A DNA stretch of 64,000 nucleotides from Variovorax gossypii. GTDB lineage: Bacteria; Pseudomonadota; Gammaproteobacteria; Burkholderiales; Burkholderiaceae_C. The position numbers and the translations under genes were made by a program. Location of the stretch: assembly GCF_003965815.1 (NCBI RefSeq), contig NZ_RXOE01000010.1, forward strand, positions 62,001 to 126,000, in the 5' to 3' direction. Of the stretch, positions 52,357 to 60,887 are shown one piece after another; within the stretch, counting starts at the first letter, position 1, and every line of letters begins with the position of its first letter. The notes under the pieces were generated by a model, which saw only the letters and a list, made by a program, of their open reading frames with translations, searched no databases and was not told the DNA's origin.

Positions 52357-53127
52357 TCACGCGGCCCGCGCCGCCGCAGGCACCCGAGCACCGCCGTCTG
52401 CCACCAGCGCCGCGCCGGTGATGAAGGAAGCCTCGTCGCTCGCAAGGAACAGGCACACGGCCGCCATCTCCTCCGACGTGGCCATGCGGCCCAGCGCGAT
52501 GCGCGCCACCGTCTGGGCGTGCGCGGCGCTCTCGTCGATGCCGCGCTCGGCCGCGAGGTCGCGCATCTCCTGCCGGCTCATCGGCGTATCGACCCAGCCG
52601 GGGCACAGCGCATTCACGCGCACGCCCTTCGGCCCGTAGGCCTGCGCCGCCGAACGCGTGAGCGCGACCACGCCGGCCTTGCTCGCGGCGTAGCTCGCCA
52701 TGCCAGCGCCCGCATTGAAGGCCGCGACCGAGGCGATGTTGACGATGGCGCCGCCACCTTGAGCCACCATGCCGGGCAGCACCGCGCGCTGGCAGCGCAT
52801 GGTGCCGCCGAGGTTGACCTCGTGCAGGCGCCCCCAGTCGTCGTCGTCGATGTCGGCCGCGTCGTCGTTGCGCACGATGCCTGCGCAGTTCACCAGCACG
52901 TCGAGGCGGCCGAAGGCGGCCTGCACCGCTGCCACGGTGGCGCGAACTGCCGCGTCGTCGGTCACGTCGCAATCGAAGGCCGGGCCCTCGCCTACGGACT
53001 GCGGCCTGGGCCAGCCGGCCACCGCGACGCGCGCGCCCTCGGCGGCGAAACGCGTGGCCACGGCTGCACCGATGCCGGTGGCTGCGCCGACCACCAGGCA
53101 GGCCTTGCCCTGCAGGCGCCCGGTCAT
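52357..53127 (-). CDS. SDR-family oxidoreductase
   Basis: 256 residues. A Rossmann NAD(P) site VVGAATGIGAAVATRF, NCAGIV and the catalytic YAASKAG with upstream Ser in IVNIASVAAFN are complete; it ends ITGAALVADGGARV. Substrate unknown. The start overlaps the stop of the next upstream SDR gene by 4 bp. It is the last gene in the minus-strand catabolic operon. Confidence 0.92.
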   Translation of the reverse strand: MTGRLQGKACLVVGAATGIGAAVATRFAAEGARVAVAGWPRPQSVGEGPAFDCDVTDDAAVRATVAAVQAAFGRLDVLVNCAGIVRNDDAADIDDDDWGRLHEVNLGGTMRCQRAVLPGMVAQGGGAIVNIASVAAFNAGAGMASYAASKAGVVALTRSAAQAYGPKGVRVNALCPGWVDTPMSRQEMRDLAAERGIDESAAHAQTVARIALGRMATSEEMAAVCLFLASDEASFITGAALVADGGARVPAAARAA

Positions 53128-53918
53128 GCCTGCTCCGCGAAGAACGGGCTCTCGGGCAGCGTGGAGCCGCCATCGACCACGATGGTCTGCCCCGTGATGT
53201 AGCGCGCCGCCGGGCTGGCCAGGAAGCGCATCGCGTACGCGATGTCCTCGGGCCGCCCGAGTTCACCCGCCGGAATGTGCCGCGCGATGCGCGCCGCCTT
53301 CGCCGGGTCGGACAGCAGCGAGCCGCCCTGCTTGGCGATGTAGCCCGGCTCCACGCCGTTGACGGTGATGCCCTCTCGCGCGTACTCCAGCGCAGCAGTG
53401 CGGATGAAGCCGTTCACGCCCGCCTTGCTCGCCGCGTAGTGCGCGCTGCCCGGCATCGCCACGCGCGGCCCCGTGACCGACGAAGTGACCAGCAACCGCC
53501 CGCCACCGCGCGCGCGCATGTGCGGCACCGCCGCCTGCGCAAGCCAGAAACAGGCCTTGAGGTTCACGGCGAGCGTCTGCTCGAGTTGATCGTCGCTCAT
53601 CGCGTCGATCGCGGCCCAGGGATTGACGGCCGCGTTGTGGACCACGATGTCGAGCGCGCCGAAGATGCGCGCCGCCTCGGCCACGGCACGTTCGGCCTCG
53701 TCGCGACGGCCGATGTCGCAGGCCAGCGCCTGTGCGCAAAGGCCACGCTCGCGCAGCGCAGCCGCCACCGCCTCGCCCGCGCTGCCGGTGCGGTTGGCGA
53801 TCAGTACCGAGGCACCGGCCTCGGCGAACACCTGCGCGATGGCCGCGCCGATGCCGCGCCCGCCGCCGGTGACGAGCGCGACCTTGCCTTCGAGCCCGAA
53901 GGGATCGACCGCGCTCAT
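53124..53918 (-). CDS. SDR-family oxidoreductase, FabG-like
   Basis: 264 residues. VTGGGRGIGAAIAQVFAEAG binds the cofactor; HNAAVNPW, VTSSVTGPRV and the catalytic YAASKAG follow, and it ends ITGQTIVVDGGSTL. Similar to 3-oxoacyl-ACP reductases and polyol dehydrogenases. It overlaps both neighbours by 4 bp. Two successive SDRs suggest two alcohol/ketone steps, or one with different stereochemistry. Confidence 0.92.
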   Translation of the reverse strand: MSAVDPFGLEGKVALVTGGGRGIGAAIAQVFAEAGASVLIANRTGSAGEAVAAALRERGLCAQALACDIGRRDEAERAVAEAARIFGALDIVVHNAAVNPWAAIDAMSDDQLEQTLAVNLKACFWLAQAAVPHMRARGGGRLLVTSSVTGPRVAMPGSAHYAASKAGVNGFIRTAALEYAREGITVNGVEPGYIAKQGGSLLSDPAKAARIARHIPAGELGRPEDIAYAMRFLASPAARYITGQTIVVDGGSTLPESPFFAEQA

Positions 53919-55306
53919 CCCCTGCACTCCCGCACGAACTCGGCGAAGGCCGCGTTGTGCTCGTCCACCTCGCGCTCTGTGGTGCCCGGGCAGCACAGCA
54001 TCATGTTGTGGAAGGGCGTGATGAGCACGCCCCGGTTCATCAGGTAGAGGTGCAGCAGCGCCTCCAGGTCGCCGTCGCGCGTGCGGCGCACGTCGGCGGC
54101 GTTGCGCGGCGCGTCGGGACAGAAGAGCGTTTCCACGCGCGCGCCGACCTTGGTGGCGTGCCACGGCAGGCCCGCTTCCGCGATGCTGGCGTTGACGCCA
54201 TCGGCCAGCCGCTGCGCGAGCGTGCGCATGCGCTCGAAGGCCTCGGGCGTGAGCACCTGCGAGAGCACCGCGCGCATCACGGCCACGGTGAGCGCGTTGC
54301 CCGCCAGCGTGCCGCCGAAGCCGGCATGTGCCGACTGGCGCTGCGTGGGATGCAGCTTGGGCAGCACCTGCCAGACCCGCTCGGCGGTTTCCGAGCTCAG
54401 CCCGAAGGCTGCGGCGGGAATGCCGCCCGCGATGGCCTTGCCGATCACGAACATGTCGGGCTCGAGCCCGTGCTCGCGCGTGTAGCCGCCGGGTCCGCTC
54501 GATATGGTGTGGGTCTCGTCGATGACGAGCAGCGTGCCGGTCTCGCGCGTGAGGCGGCGCAGCGCCTCGTGGAAGCCGGGGTCGGGCGCGATCATTCCGT
54601 AGTTGGTCATCGCGGGTTCGGCCAGCACGCAGGCCACGTCGCCGGCGCGCAGCGTGCGCTCCAGCGCCGGCAGGTCGTTGAACTCGACCACGGCCGAAAG
54701 TTTGTCGTGCGGAAAGCCGTTGGGGTGGATGTTGTTGCGCATCGCGACCGCGCCGTCGCGCAGCTCAACGTGCGCCTCTTCCACCGAGCCGTGGTAGCAG
54801 CCCGAGAACACCAGCACGCGAGGCCGGCCGGTGACCATGCGCGCCAGCCGTATGCAGGCGCGGTTGGCGTCCGAGGCCGAGGTCGTGAGGTTCCAGTACG
54901 GCAGGCCGAAGCGGCGCGCGAGCTCTTCGCCGACCCAGGCCGCATCGTCGTTCGGCAGCATCAGCGAGGTGCCAACGCGCGCCTGCCGAGCCATGGCCTC
55001 GACGATGGCGGGATGGCCGTGGCCGCACATGCCGCCGGTGTCGCCGAGGCAGAAGTCGGCATAGCCGTTGCCGTCCACGTCGACGAAGCGCGCGCCGTAG
55101 GGCAGCTGCGCGTCCTGCACGTAGAGCGGCCAGCCGCCGATCCAGCGGCGCATCCAGTGCGATGGGGCGCCGTAGAGCCAGGCCTGCTGGCCCTGGGCAT
55201 AGAGTTCGCCGGAACGGGCGTGGGTGCGCGCGTAGCGTTCTTGCTCGGCCTGCATCAGGGCCTGCACGCGCTCGCGTGGCACAGTCGGTTCGAAGGTCGG
55301 TGTCAT
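53915..55306 (-). CDS. Class III PLP enzyme, glutamate-1-semialdehyde aminomutase-like
   Basis: 463 residues, with FVDVDGNGYADFCLGDTGGMCGHGHPAI, VFSGCYHGSVEEAHV and VIDETHTISSGPGGYTREHGLEPDMFVIGKAIAGGIPAAAFG (PLP lysine in GKAIAGG). The true hemL product is not expected in this setting; relatives include beta-amino-acid aminotransferases. An unusual N-terminal segment contains HWMRRWIGGWPLYVQD. The start at 55306 lies 11 bp after the HAD gene stop. Probably an aminotransferase or mutase of the operon's amino substrate. Confidence 0.88.
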   Translation of the reverse strand: MTPTFEPTVPRERVQALMQAEQERYARTHARSGELYAQGQQAWLYGAPSHWMRRWIGGWPLYVQDAQLPYGARFVDVDGNGYADFCLGDTGGMCGHGHPAIVEAMARQARVGTSLMLPNDDAAWVGEELARRFGLPYWNLTTSASDANRACIRLARMVTGRPRVLVFSGCYHGSVEEAHVELRDGAVAMRNNIHPNGFPHDKLSAVVEFNDLPALERTLRAGDVACVLAEPAMTNYGMIAPDPGFHEALRRLTRETGTLLVIDETHTISSGPGGYTREHGLEPDMFVIGKAIAGGIPAAAFGLSSETAERVWQVLPKLHPTQRQSAHAGFGGTLAGNALTVAVMRAVLSQVLTPEAFERMRTLAQRLADGVNASIAEAGLPWHATKVGARVETLFCPDAPRNAADVRRTRDGDLEALLHLYLMNRGVLITPFHNMMLCCPGTTEREVDEHNAAFAEFVRECRG

Positions 55307-55317
55307 CGGAAGGAAGC

Positions 55318-55986
55318 TCAGTCGAGAGAAGAAGCGACGCCAAGAAGCCCGAGCGCGCGCGCATAGCTCGCGCCCGGATGCATCACGTCGAAGTGCACGG
55401 TGCGCATGCCCACGCGTTCGGCGCCGACGATGTTGCGCAGCTGGTCGTCGACGAACACGCATGCATCGGCGCTCAGGCCGAGCTGCTCGATGCATTGCCG
55501 GTAGGCGCGCGCGTCTGGCTTAAGGATGCCGGTGTGCGTGGCGTCCACCACCACGTCGAAGGCGGCCATGAAGGGCAGGCGCTTGCGGAAGTCGGCGCCG
55601 TAGAACAGGTCGAGCTCGTTGGAGAGGATCGCGAGCCTGCAGCCCGCGCGGCGCGCAGCGTCGATGGCCGCGATCGCTTCGGGCCGGATCGCCGCCTCGG
55701 GGTCGGCGCCGCGCGCGCGCTGCACGAAGGTTTCCATGCGGTCCCAGCGCTCGCCAACGAGCGAGCCGACTTCGCGGGTTCGCGCCATCCAGTAGTCGCG
55801 CTCGGAGATCTTGTCGGCCTGCATGTCGCGCCACAGCGGATCGCTCGCGATGTCGAAGGGGCCGCGCCAGGTCAGCGTGCCGCGCGGCAGCGACAGCGCC
55901 TCCTCGGTGAGCGCGTGCGTCTCGAACAGCGTGCGGCTGATGACGCCACCGAAGTCCAGCACAAGTGCCTGCGTGCCTCGGCTCAT
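55318..55986 (-). CDS. HAD-superfamily hydrolase
   Basis: 222 residues. Motif I is LDFGGVISRTLFE (DFGG instead of DxD, as in the HAD-IA subgroup), motif II ILSNELD, motif III lysine in ILKPDARAY, and motif IV VFVDDQLRNI. The nucleophile Asp is present. It may dephosphorylate or dehalogenate a pathway intermediate. The start overlaps the stop of the UPF0261 gene by 4 bp. Confidence 0.88.
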   Translation of the reverse strand: MSRGTQALVLDFGGVISRTLFETHALTEEALSLPRGTLTWRGPFDIASDPLWRDMQADKISERDYWMARTREVGSLVGERWDRMETFVQRARGADPEAAIRPEAIAAIDAARRAGCRLAILSNELDLFYGADFRKRLPFMAAFDVVVDATHTGILKPDARAYRQCIEQLGLSADACVFVDDQLRNIVGAERVGMRTVHFDVMHPGASYARALGLLGVASSLD

Positions 55987-57233
55987 GCGGGCCTCCCGGC
56001 GGGCACGGTGCCGTCGGCCACCCATGCGTCGAACACGCGTAGCGCGGCGTCGCAGAAGGCGTCGTCGTTGATGTGCGCGTCCAGCTCGATCAGCCGCGTG
56101 GCACTGCCGATGCTGCCGCGCAGGCCGTCGGTGAAGGCCGCGAGGCCCTCGGGGTCGTGCAGCGGCTCGCCGGGGCGGTCCCAGCCTTCGATGCCCAGCA
56201 GCGGCATCAGCACGCAGGTGGCGCCTTCGGCACGGGCCAGCCGGCGCGCGATCTCGGCCGCGACGCCACGGCGGAAATCGGGCGCGCTCAGCGCGGAGGC
56301 CAGCAGCCGGTTGTGCATGTGCGCCGGCCGGCCTTCAAGTCCCGCGGGCATGGGCTGCCACGCGGGGTAGTCGAGCATGTCGATCGCGCCTGGCGCGACG
56401 ATCTGCGGCGTGCCCGCGCGGCCCGCGCCCAGCAGCCGGTCGGGGCCCGCGTTGACGCAGGAGCCGCCGAGCTGGTTGGCCAGCTCCTGCAGGCTGAAGT
56501 CCATCACCGCGCAGAAGCGGCCCTCGGCGGCCAACGCCTCGAACGCTCGCCCGCCCATGCCGGTGGTGTGGAACACCGCGACCTCGTAGCCGCGCGACTC
56601 CAGCGCGGGCTTGAGCGTCTTCATGTAGGTCAGCGCGCTGGAGCCCAGCGAGGTCATGCCCACCAGCGGCCGCCCGAAGGCCGGCGCGCGCACCTGGCGG
56701 CAGGCGCCCAGCACCGCGCCGGCCGCCTGGCTCAGGGCCGAGCGGCACAGGCTGTTGAGGCCGTAGAGCCCGCCGGCCCACAGCACCATGATCAGGTCGG
56801 GCGGAATGCGCTCGGGCGGCAGCAGGTGCGAGTAGGCGATCGTCGAGACCAGCACCTTCGGCACGCCCAGCGGCAGCGCCTGCGCCACGTCGAGCGCGAG
56901 GTCGGTGCCCATGGTGCCGCCGAGCGCCAGCATGCCGTCGATGCGGCCCTCGGCCTGCCAGCGCGCGGCGAGCTTCGCGGCACCGTGGGCCATCAGCGTC
57001 ATCGCGGTGTTCTCGTCGCCGCTGGCCGCCACTTCAGCGACGGTCTTGCCTGCCGCCGCGGCCACTTCGACGTGGGTGATCTCCGGCACGAAGGGCGCGC
57101 CGTCGAGCACGCCCACGTCCATCACCACCGCGCGGCCGCCGCCGGCCTCGATGCACTCGCGCATGAAGAGCAGCTCGGCGCTCTTGGTGTCGGCGGTGCC
57201 GATCAGGAGGATGGTCGGAACGGTCGAAGTCAC
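55983..57233 (-). CDS. UPF0261 / Tm-1-like ATP-binding domain protein
   Basis: 416 residues. ILLIGTADTKSAELLFMRECIEAGGGRAVVMDVG is the family start; LALGGTMGTDLALDVAQALPLGVPKVLVSTIA, MTSLGSSALTYMKTLKPALESRGYEVAVFHTTGMGG and PGAIDMLDYPAW follow. The plant relative Tm-1 has this domain next to a TIM barrel; the bacterial biochemical role is unknown. It starts with GTG at 57233, overlapping the aminotransferase stop (GTGA). Placement among pathway enzymes points to a metabolic function. Confidence 0.9.
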   Translation of the reverse strand: MTSTVPTILLIGTADTKSAELLFMRECIEAGGGRAVVMDVGVLDGAPFVPEITHVEVAAAAGKTVAEVAASGDENTAMTLMAHGAAKLAARWQAEGRIDGMLALGGTMGTDLALDVAQALPLGVPKVLVSTIAYSHLLPPERIPPDLIMVLWAGGLYGLNSLCRSALSQAAGAVLGACRQVRAPAFGRPLVGMTSLGSSALTYMKTLKPALESRGYEVAVFHTTGMGGRAFEALAAEGRFCAVMDFSLQELANQLGGSCVNAGPDRLLGAGRAGTPQIVAPGAIDMLDYPAWQPMPAGLEGRPAHMHNRLLASALSAPDFRRGVAAEIARRLARAEGATCVLMPLLGIEGWDRPGEPLHDPEGLAAFTDGLRGSIGSATRLIELDAHINDDAFCDAALRVFDAWVADGTVPAGRPA

Positions 57234-58609
57234 AGCGTCGCTTCCACCTCGGCGAACGCGCCTTCGAGCGCATCGACCATGAAGTCGACCTCCTCGCGCG
57301 TGATGACCAGCGGCGGCGAGAGGATCAGGTTCGGCCCCGAGATGCGCACCATCAGCCCGCGCCGGTAGGCGGCCTGCGCCACCTTCGCCGCGACCGGGTT
57401 GCCGCGCGGCAGCGTGGCGCGCGTGGCCTTGTCGGCCACCATCTCGATGCCGAGCATCAGGCCCATGCCTCGCACGTCGCCGACGAAGCTGAAGCGCTCG
57501 GCGAAGGGCCGCGCGCGGGCCTGGAAATGCGCGCCCACCCGCGCGGCGTTGCCGGGCACGTCGAGTGCCTCGATCTGGTCGAGCGTGGCCAACGCTGCAG
57601 CAGCCGCCACCGGATGCGCGCTGTAGGTGTAGCCGTGCCCCACCGCGGCCTGTCCCGTCGGGTCGTCCATGAACGCCTCGGCCACCTTGGCGCCGATGGC
57701 CGTGGCGCCCAGCGGCACGTAGCCCGAGGAGATGCCCTTCGCGAGGCACCAGAGGTCGGCCTTCACGTTCCACAGCCGCGTGCCGAACATCGCGCCGCCG
57801 CGGCCGAAGCCGGTGACGACCTCGTCGGCGATCAGCAGCACGCCGTACTTGTCGCAGATCTCGCGCACGCGCGGCCAGTAGTTGGGCGGCGGCACGATCA
57901 CGCCGCCCGCGCCCTGGATCGGCTCGGCGATGAAGGCGGCGACGGTGTCGGGGCCCTGGAACAGGATCTCGCGCTCCAGCAGCGTGGCGCAGATCTCGCC
58001 GAGCTCCTCTAGGTCTTGCGTGTAGGGGTTGCGGTACAGCCATGGCGTGTCGACATGGAAGCAGCCGGGCAGCAGGGGCTCGTAGGCGCGGCGGAAGTTG
58101 AGGTTGCCGTTGACGCTCATGCCGCCGAAGTGCACGCCGTGATAGCCCTGGCGCAGCGCGATGAACTTGTGGCGGTCGGCCTGACCCTTGAGCTTCCAGT
58201 ACTGGCGCGCGAGCTTGAGCGCGCCTTCCACCGCGTCGGAGCCGCCGTTGCTGAAGAACACGGCCGTCACGCCGTCGGGCTCCATGGTCTGCACGATGCG
58301 TTTCGACAGCTCGATGGCTCGCGGATGCGTGGTGCCGCGGAACACGTTGTAGAAGGGCAGCTCGTCTAGCTGCGCGACGATGGCGTCGCGCACCGCCTTG
58401 TTGCTGTGGCCGAGGTTCGCGGCCCACAGGCCGCCGACGCCGTCGAGCATCCTGTGGCCGTCGACATCCCAGATCCAGCAGCCCTCGCCGCGCGCGATGA
58501 TGTCCGGCTTCGCCTTCTGCATGGCCTGCGGATGGGCCATGGGGTGCCACAGGTACTGGGCGTTGTCGCGCTTGAGTGCCGCCACTGCGGCGGCATCGGT
58601 CGATGTCAT
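57230..58609 (-). CDS. Class III omega-aminotransferase
   Basis: 459 residues. WDVDGHRMLDGVGGLWAANLGH, FFSNGGSDAVEGALKLARQYW, DEVVTGFGRGGAMFGT and the PLP lysine in CLAKGISSGYVPLGATAI. It resembles beta-alanine/taurine:pyruvate aminotransferases acting on terminal amines. The aldehyde would go to the SSADH-type enzyme encoded directly upstream (22-bp gap). The ATG at 58609 places the conserved WHPMAHP at its usual site. Confidence 0.93.
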   Translation of the reverse strand: MTSTDAAAVAALKRDNAQYLWHPMAHPQAMQKAKPDIIARGEGCWIWDVDGHRMLDGVGGLWAANLGHSNKAVRDAIVAQLDELPFYNVFRGTTHPRAIELSKRIVQTMEPDGVTAVFFSNGGSDAVEGALKLARQYWKLKGQADRHKFIALRQGYHGVHFGGMSVNGNLNFRRAYEPLLPGCFHVDTPWLYRNPYTQDLEELGEICATLLEREILFQGPDTVAAFIAEPIQGAGGVIVPPPNYWPRVREICDKYGVLLIADEVVTGFGRGGAMFGTRLWNVKADLWCLAKGISSGYVPLGATAIGAKVAEAFMDDPTGQAAVGHGYTYSAHPVAAAAALATLDQIEALDVPGNAARVGAHFQARARPFAERFSFVGDVRGMGLMLGIEMVADKATRATLPRGNPVAAKVAQAAYRRGLMVRISGPNLILSPPLVITREEVDFMVDALEGAFAEVEATL

Positions 58610-58631
58610 GCGTTGTCTCCGGAAATTTTCG

Positions 58632-60074
58632 TCAGGCGGGCACGCCGACGGTGAGGGTCTTGACTTCGGTGTAGTGCAGCAGGCCTTCGGCACCCATCTC
58701 CTGGCCGATGCCGCTTTCCTTCCAGCCGCCGAAAGGCATCTCGGGCTGCGAGACGCCGAAGTGGTTGATGCCGACCATGCCGGCCTCCAGCGCTTCGCCG
58801 AGGCGGTGCGCGGTGTGCAGGTCGCGCGTGAAGGCGTAGGCGCCGAGGCCGTAGGGCAAGGCATTGGCACTGTCGATGGCCTCGTCGAGCGTGTCGTAGG
58901 GTTGCAGCACCGCGATGGGGCCGAAGGGCTCCTGGCGCATCACGCGGCTGTCGGGCGGTGCGTTGGCGATCACGGTCGGCTCGAAGAAGTAGCCGGGCCG
59001 CTGCGCACGCTGGCCGCCGCACAGAAGCTGCGCGCCGCGCTCGACGGCGTCGTCGACGAAGCGCTGCATGTCCTCGATGCGCCGCGCGTGCGCGAGCGGC
59101 CCCATCTGCGTGGCAGCGTCGGTGCCCGGGCCCATGCGCAATGCGCGCGCGGCCTGCACGAAGGCTTCGCTCCATTCGCCGAAGCGGCTGCGCGGTATGT
59201 AGAAGCGGATCGGCGAGGCGCACACCTGGCCCGCGTTGCGGAACTTGGCGGCGATGGAGCTCTTGAGCGCGAAGGAAAAGTCGGCGTCCTCGCAGACGAT
59301 CACCGGCGCGTGGCCGCCGAGCTCGCCGGTGAAACGCTTGACGTGGCGCGCCGCCTGTTCGCCCAGCAGCTTGCCCACCGCCACCGAGCCGGTGAACGAC
59401 ACCTTGGCGATCGCCGGATGGTCGATGAGGAACGAAGACACCTCGGCCGGATCGCCGCACACCATGTTGAGCGCCTCGGGCGGCACGCCCGCATCGAGGA
59501 AGGCGCGCACCAGCAGCATGCAGGTGCCCGGCGTTTCCTCCGCGGGCTTGATGACTACGCTACAGCCAGCGGCGAGCGCGCTCGCCAGCTTGCGCGCCGG
59601 CAGGTTGGCCGGAAAGTTCCACGGCGTGAAGGCCGCCACCGGCCCCACCGGCCGACGCACCACGGCCTGCGAAAGAATGCCCTCGACGCGCGGCGGTACA
59701 AGCCGGCCGTAGAGGCGCTTGGCTTCCTCCGCCTGGAAGTCGACGATGTCCGCCGACAGCGTGACCTCGCGCACCGACTCGGCCAGCGGCTTGCCCTGTT
59801 CGAGCGTGAGCACCTGCGCGATGGTCTTCGCCTGTTCGCGGATCTTCTGCGCGGCGGCGCGCAGGATGTTGCAGCGCTCGAGCGCGCTCTTCGCGCGCCA
59901 TTGAATGAAGCCGCGCCGCGCGGCTTCCGCGGCCTCGGCCAGTTCCTCGCGGCCTGCGAGCGGCAGGTGCGCGATCGTTTCTTCGGTGGCGGGGTCGATC
60001 ACGGCGCGGCGGCCGCCTTGGGTCTGCGTGCGCCACCGGCCGGCGATGTGCAGTGCGAGTTCGGGGTAGTCCAT
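58632..60074 (-). CDS. NAD(P)-dependent succinate-semialdehyde dehydrogenase-type aldehyde dehydrogenase
   Basis: 480 residues. VAAFTPWNFPANLPARKLASAL, FTGSVAVGKLL, the base Glu in TGELGGHAPVIV and the nucleophile in FRNAGQVCASPIRF are intact. It oxidises an aldehyde to an acid, probably the product of the aminotransferase. It is the first gene of the minus-strand operon. The shared 24-bp element lies 34 bp before its ATG, and a MarR gene is divergent. Confidence 0.93.
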   Translation of the reverse strand: MDYPELALHIAGRWRTQTQGGRRAVIDPATEETIAHLPLAGREELAEAAEAARRGFIQWRAKSALERCNILRAAAQKIREQAKTIAQVLTLEQGKPLAESVREVTLSADIVDFQAEEAKRLYGRLVPPRVEGILSQAVVRRPVGPVAAFTPWNFPANLPARKLASALAAGCSVVIKPAEETPGTCMLLVRAFLDAGVPPEALNMVCGDPAEVSSFLIDHPAIAKVSFTGSVAVGKLLGEQAARHVKRFTGELGGHAPVIVCEDADFSFALKSSIAAKFRNAGQVCASPIRFYIPRSRFGEWSEAFVQAARALRMGPGTDAATQMGPLAHARRIEDMQRFVDDAVERGAQLLCGGQRAQRPGYFFEPTVIANAPPDSRVMRQEPFGPIAVLQPYDTLDEAIDSANALPYGLGAYAFTRDLHTAHRLGEALEAGMVGINHFGVSQPEMPFGGWKESGIGQEMGAEGLLHYTEVKTLTVGVPA

Positions 60075-60108
60075 GCCTGCACGATAGGTAGCGACCCGCA
60101 TGCGGCGT

Positions 60109-60132
60109 TATCGAAAACTGGCAAACCTCGCG
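60109..60132 (-). promoter_or_regulatory. Shared 24-bp element, copy before the catabolic operon
   Basis: On the minus strand the core reads gtttgccagttttcgata, preceded by cgcgag. It matches 21 of 24 positions with the element at 61899-61922 and lies at a similar distance from a start codon. Probably an operator or activator site common to both operons. Confidence 0.6.
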
Positions 60133-60221
60133 CGGCCCTGTTCGCGATGCGCGAAGGCCTTCCTATACTGTTCCTCGCTCCGATCCATCGACGACAAGAA
60201 CACACACCACACACTCGCACC

Positions 60222-60749
60222 GTGCCCCGTTCACGCACTCCATCACAGCCAAGCTCCAGGACCTCCACGCGCGCGCGCAGCAACGCGAGCGTCGATGCAT
60301 TCGACCTCGAGACCTTCCTGCCCTTCCAGCTTTCGGTGGTCGCCAATCGCGTGAGCCAGACGGTGGGCCAGTCGATCGCAAGCCGCTTCTCGCTGCAGAT
60401 TCCGGAGTGGCGCATCGTCGTGGTGCTGGGCAAGTACGGCGCGCTGTCGGCGCTGGAGATCGCGCAGAAGACGAGCATGGACAAGGCCCGTGTGAGCCGC
60501 GCGCAGCACCGGCTGGTGGACCTGGGCCTGGCCAACATGCATCCCTCGGCCGAGGACCGCCGCAAGGTCATCGTGTCGCTGGAAGAAGAAGGCCTCGCGC
60601 TGTATCGCAACATGGTGCCGCTCGCGCACGACACCGCGCAGCGTCTCTTTGCACAGCTCACGCCCGAGGAGCAGCAGGTGCTGCAGACCATCGTGCAGAA
60701 GCTGTTCGACAGCACCACCGGCTTCGAGCCCAGCGGCGAGCTCGAATAG
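60222..60749 (+). CDS. MarR-family transcriptional regulator
   Basis: 175 residues. The winged HTH is LGKYGALSALEIAQKTSMDKARVSRAQHRLVDLGLANMHPSAEDRRKVIVSLEEEG, a full MarR domain with flanking dimerisation helices. I chose GTG at 60222 because no ATG gives the normal length; an ATG at 60148 would add a hydrophobic shadow. It is divergent from the SSADH operon and so probably represses it. Confidence 0.85.
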   Translation: MPRSRTPSQPSSRTSTRARSNASVDAFDLETFLPFQLSVVANRVSQTVGQSIASRFSLQIPEWRIVVVLGKYGALSALEIAQKTSMDKARVSRAQHRLVDLGLANMHPSAEDRRKVIVSLEEEGLALYRNMVPLAHDTAQRLFAQLTPEEQQVLQTIVQKLFDSTTGFEPSGELE

Positions 60750-60804
60750 CCTGCGCACAGGCACTCGCCCCTTGCGCTTAGGGGTTTGTCCTGTCACTTT
60801 GAAA

Positions 60805-60817
60805 TCGTTGTCAACGA
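60805..60817. promoter_or_regulatory. Palindromic operator upstream of the AraC gene
   Basis: tcgttg-t-caacga is a perfect 13-bp palindrome 70 bp before the AraC start and 56 bp after the MarR stop. The symmetry and length suit a MarR-type dimer; binding is inferred. Confidence 0.45.
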
Positions 60818-60887
60818 AACAATCTGGTCTGGAGATTGCTTGAGGGAGGGCCACGCACGCCCTTGCCTAAAGACTCGCCGGACCGCC

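Noticed and set aside
52357..60074. Heme biosynthesis (hemL) role for the GSA-like gene
   Set aside because: The sequence has a divergent N-terminus and sits in a catabolic operon with no heme gene nearby.
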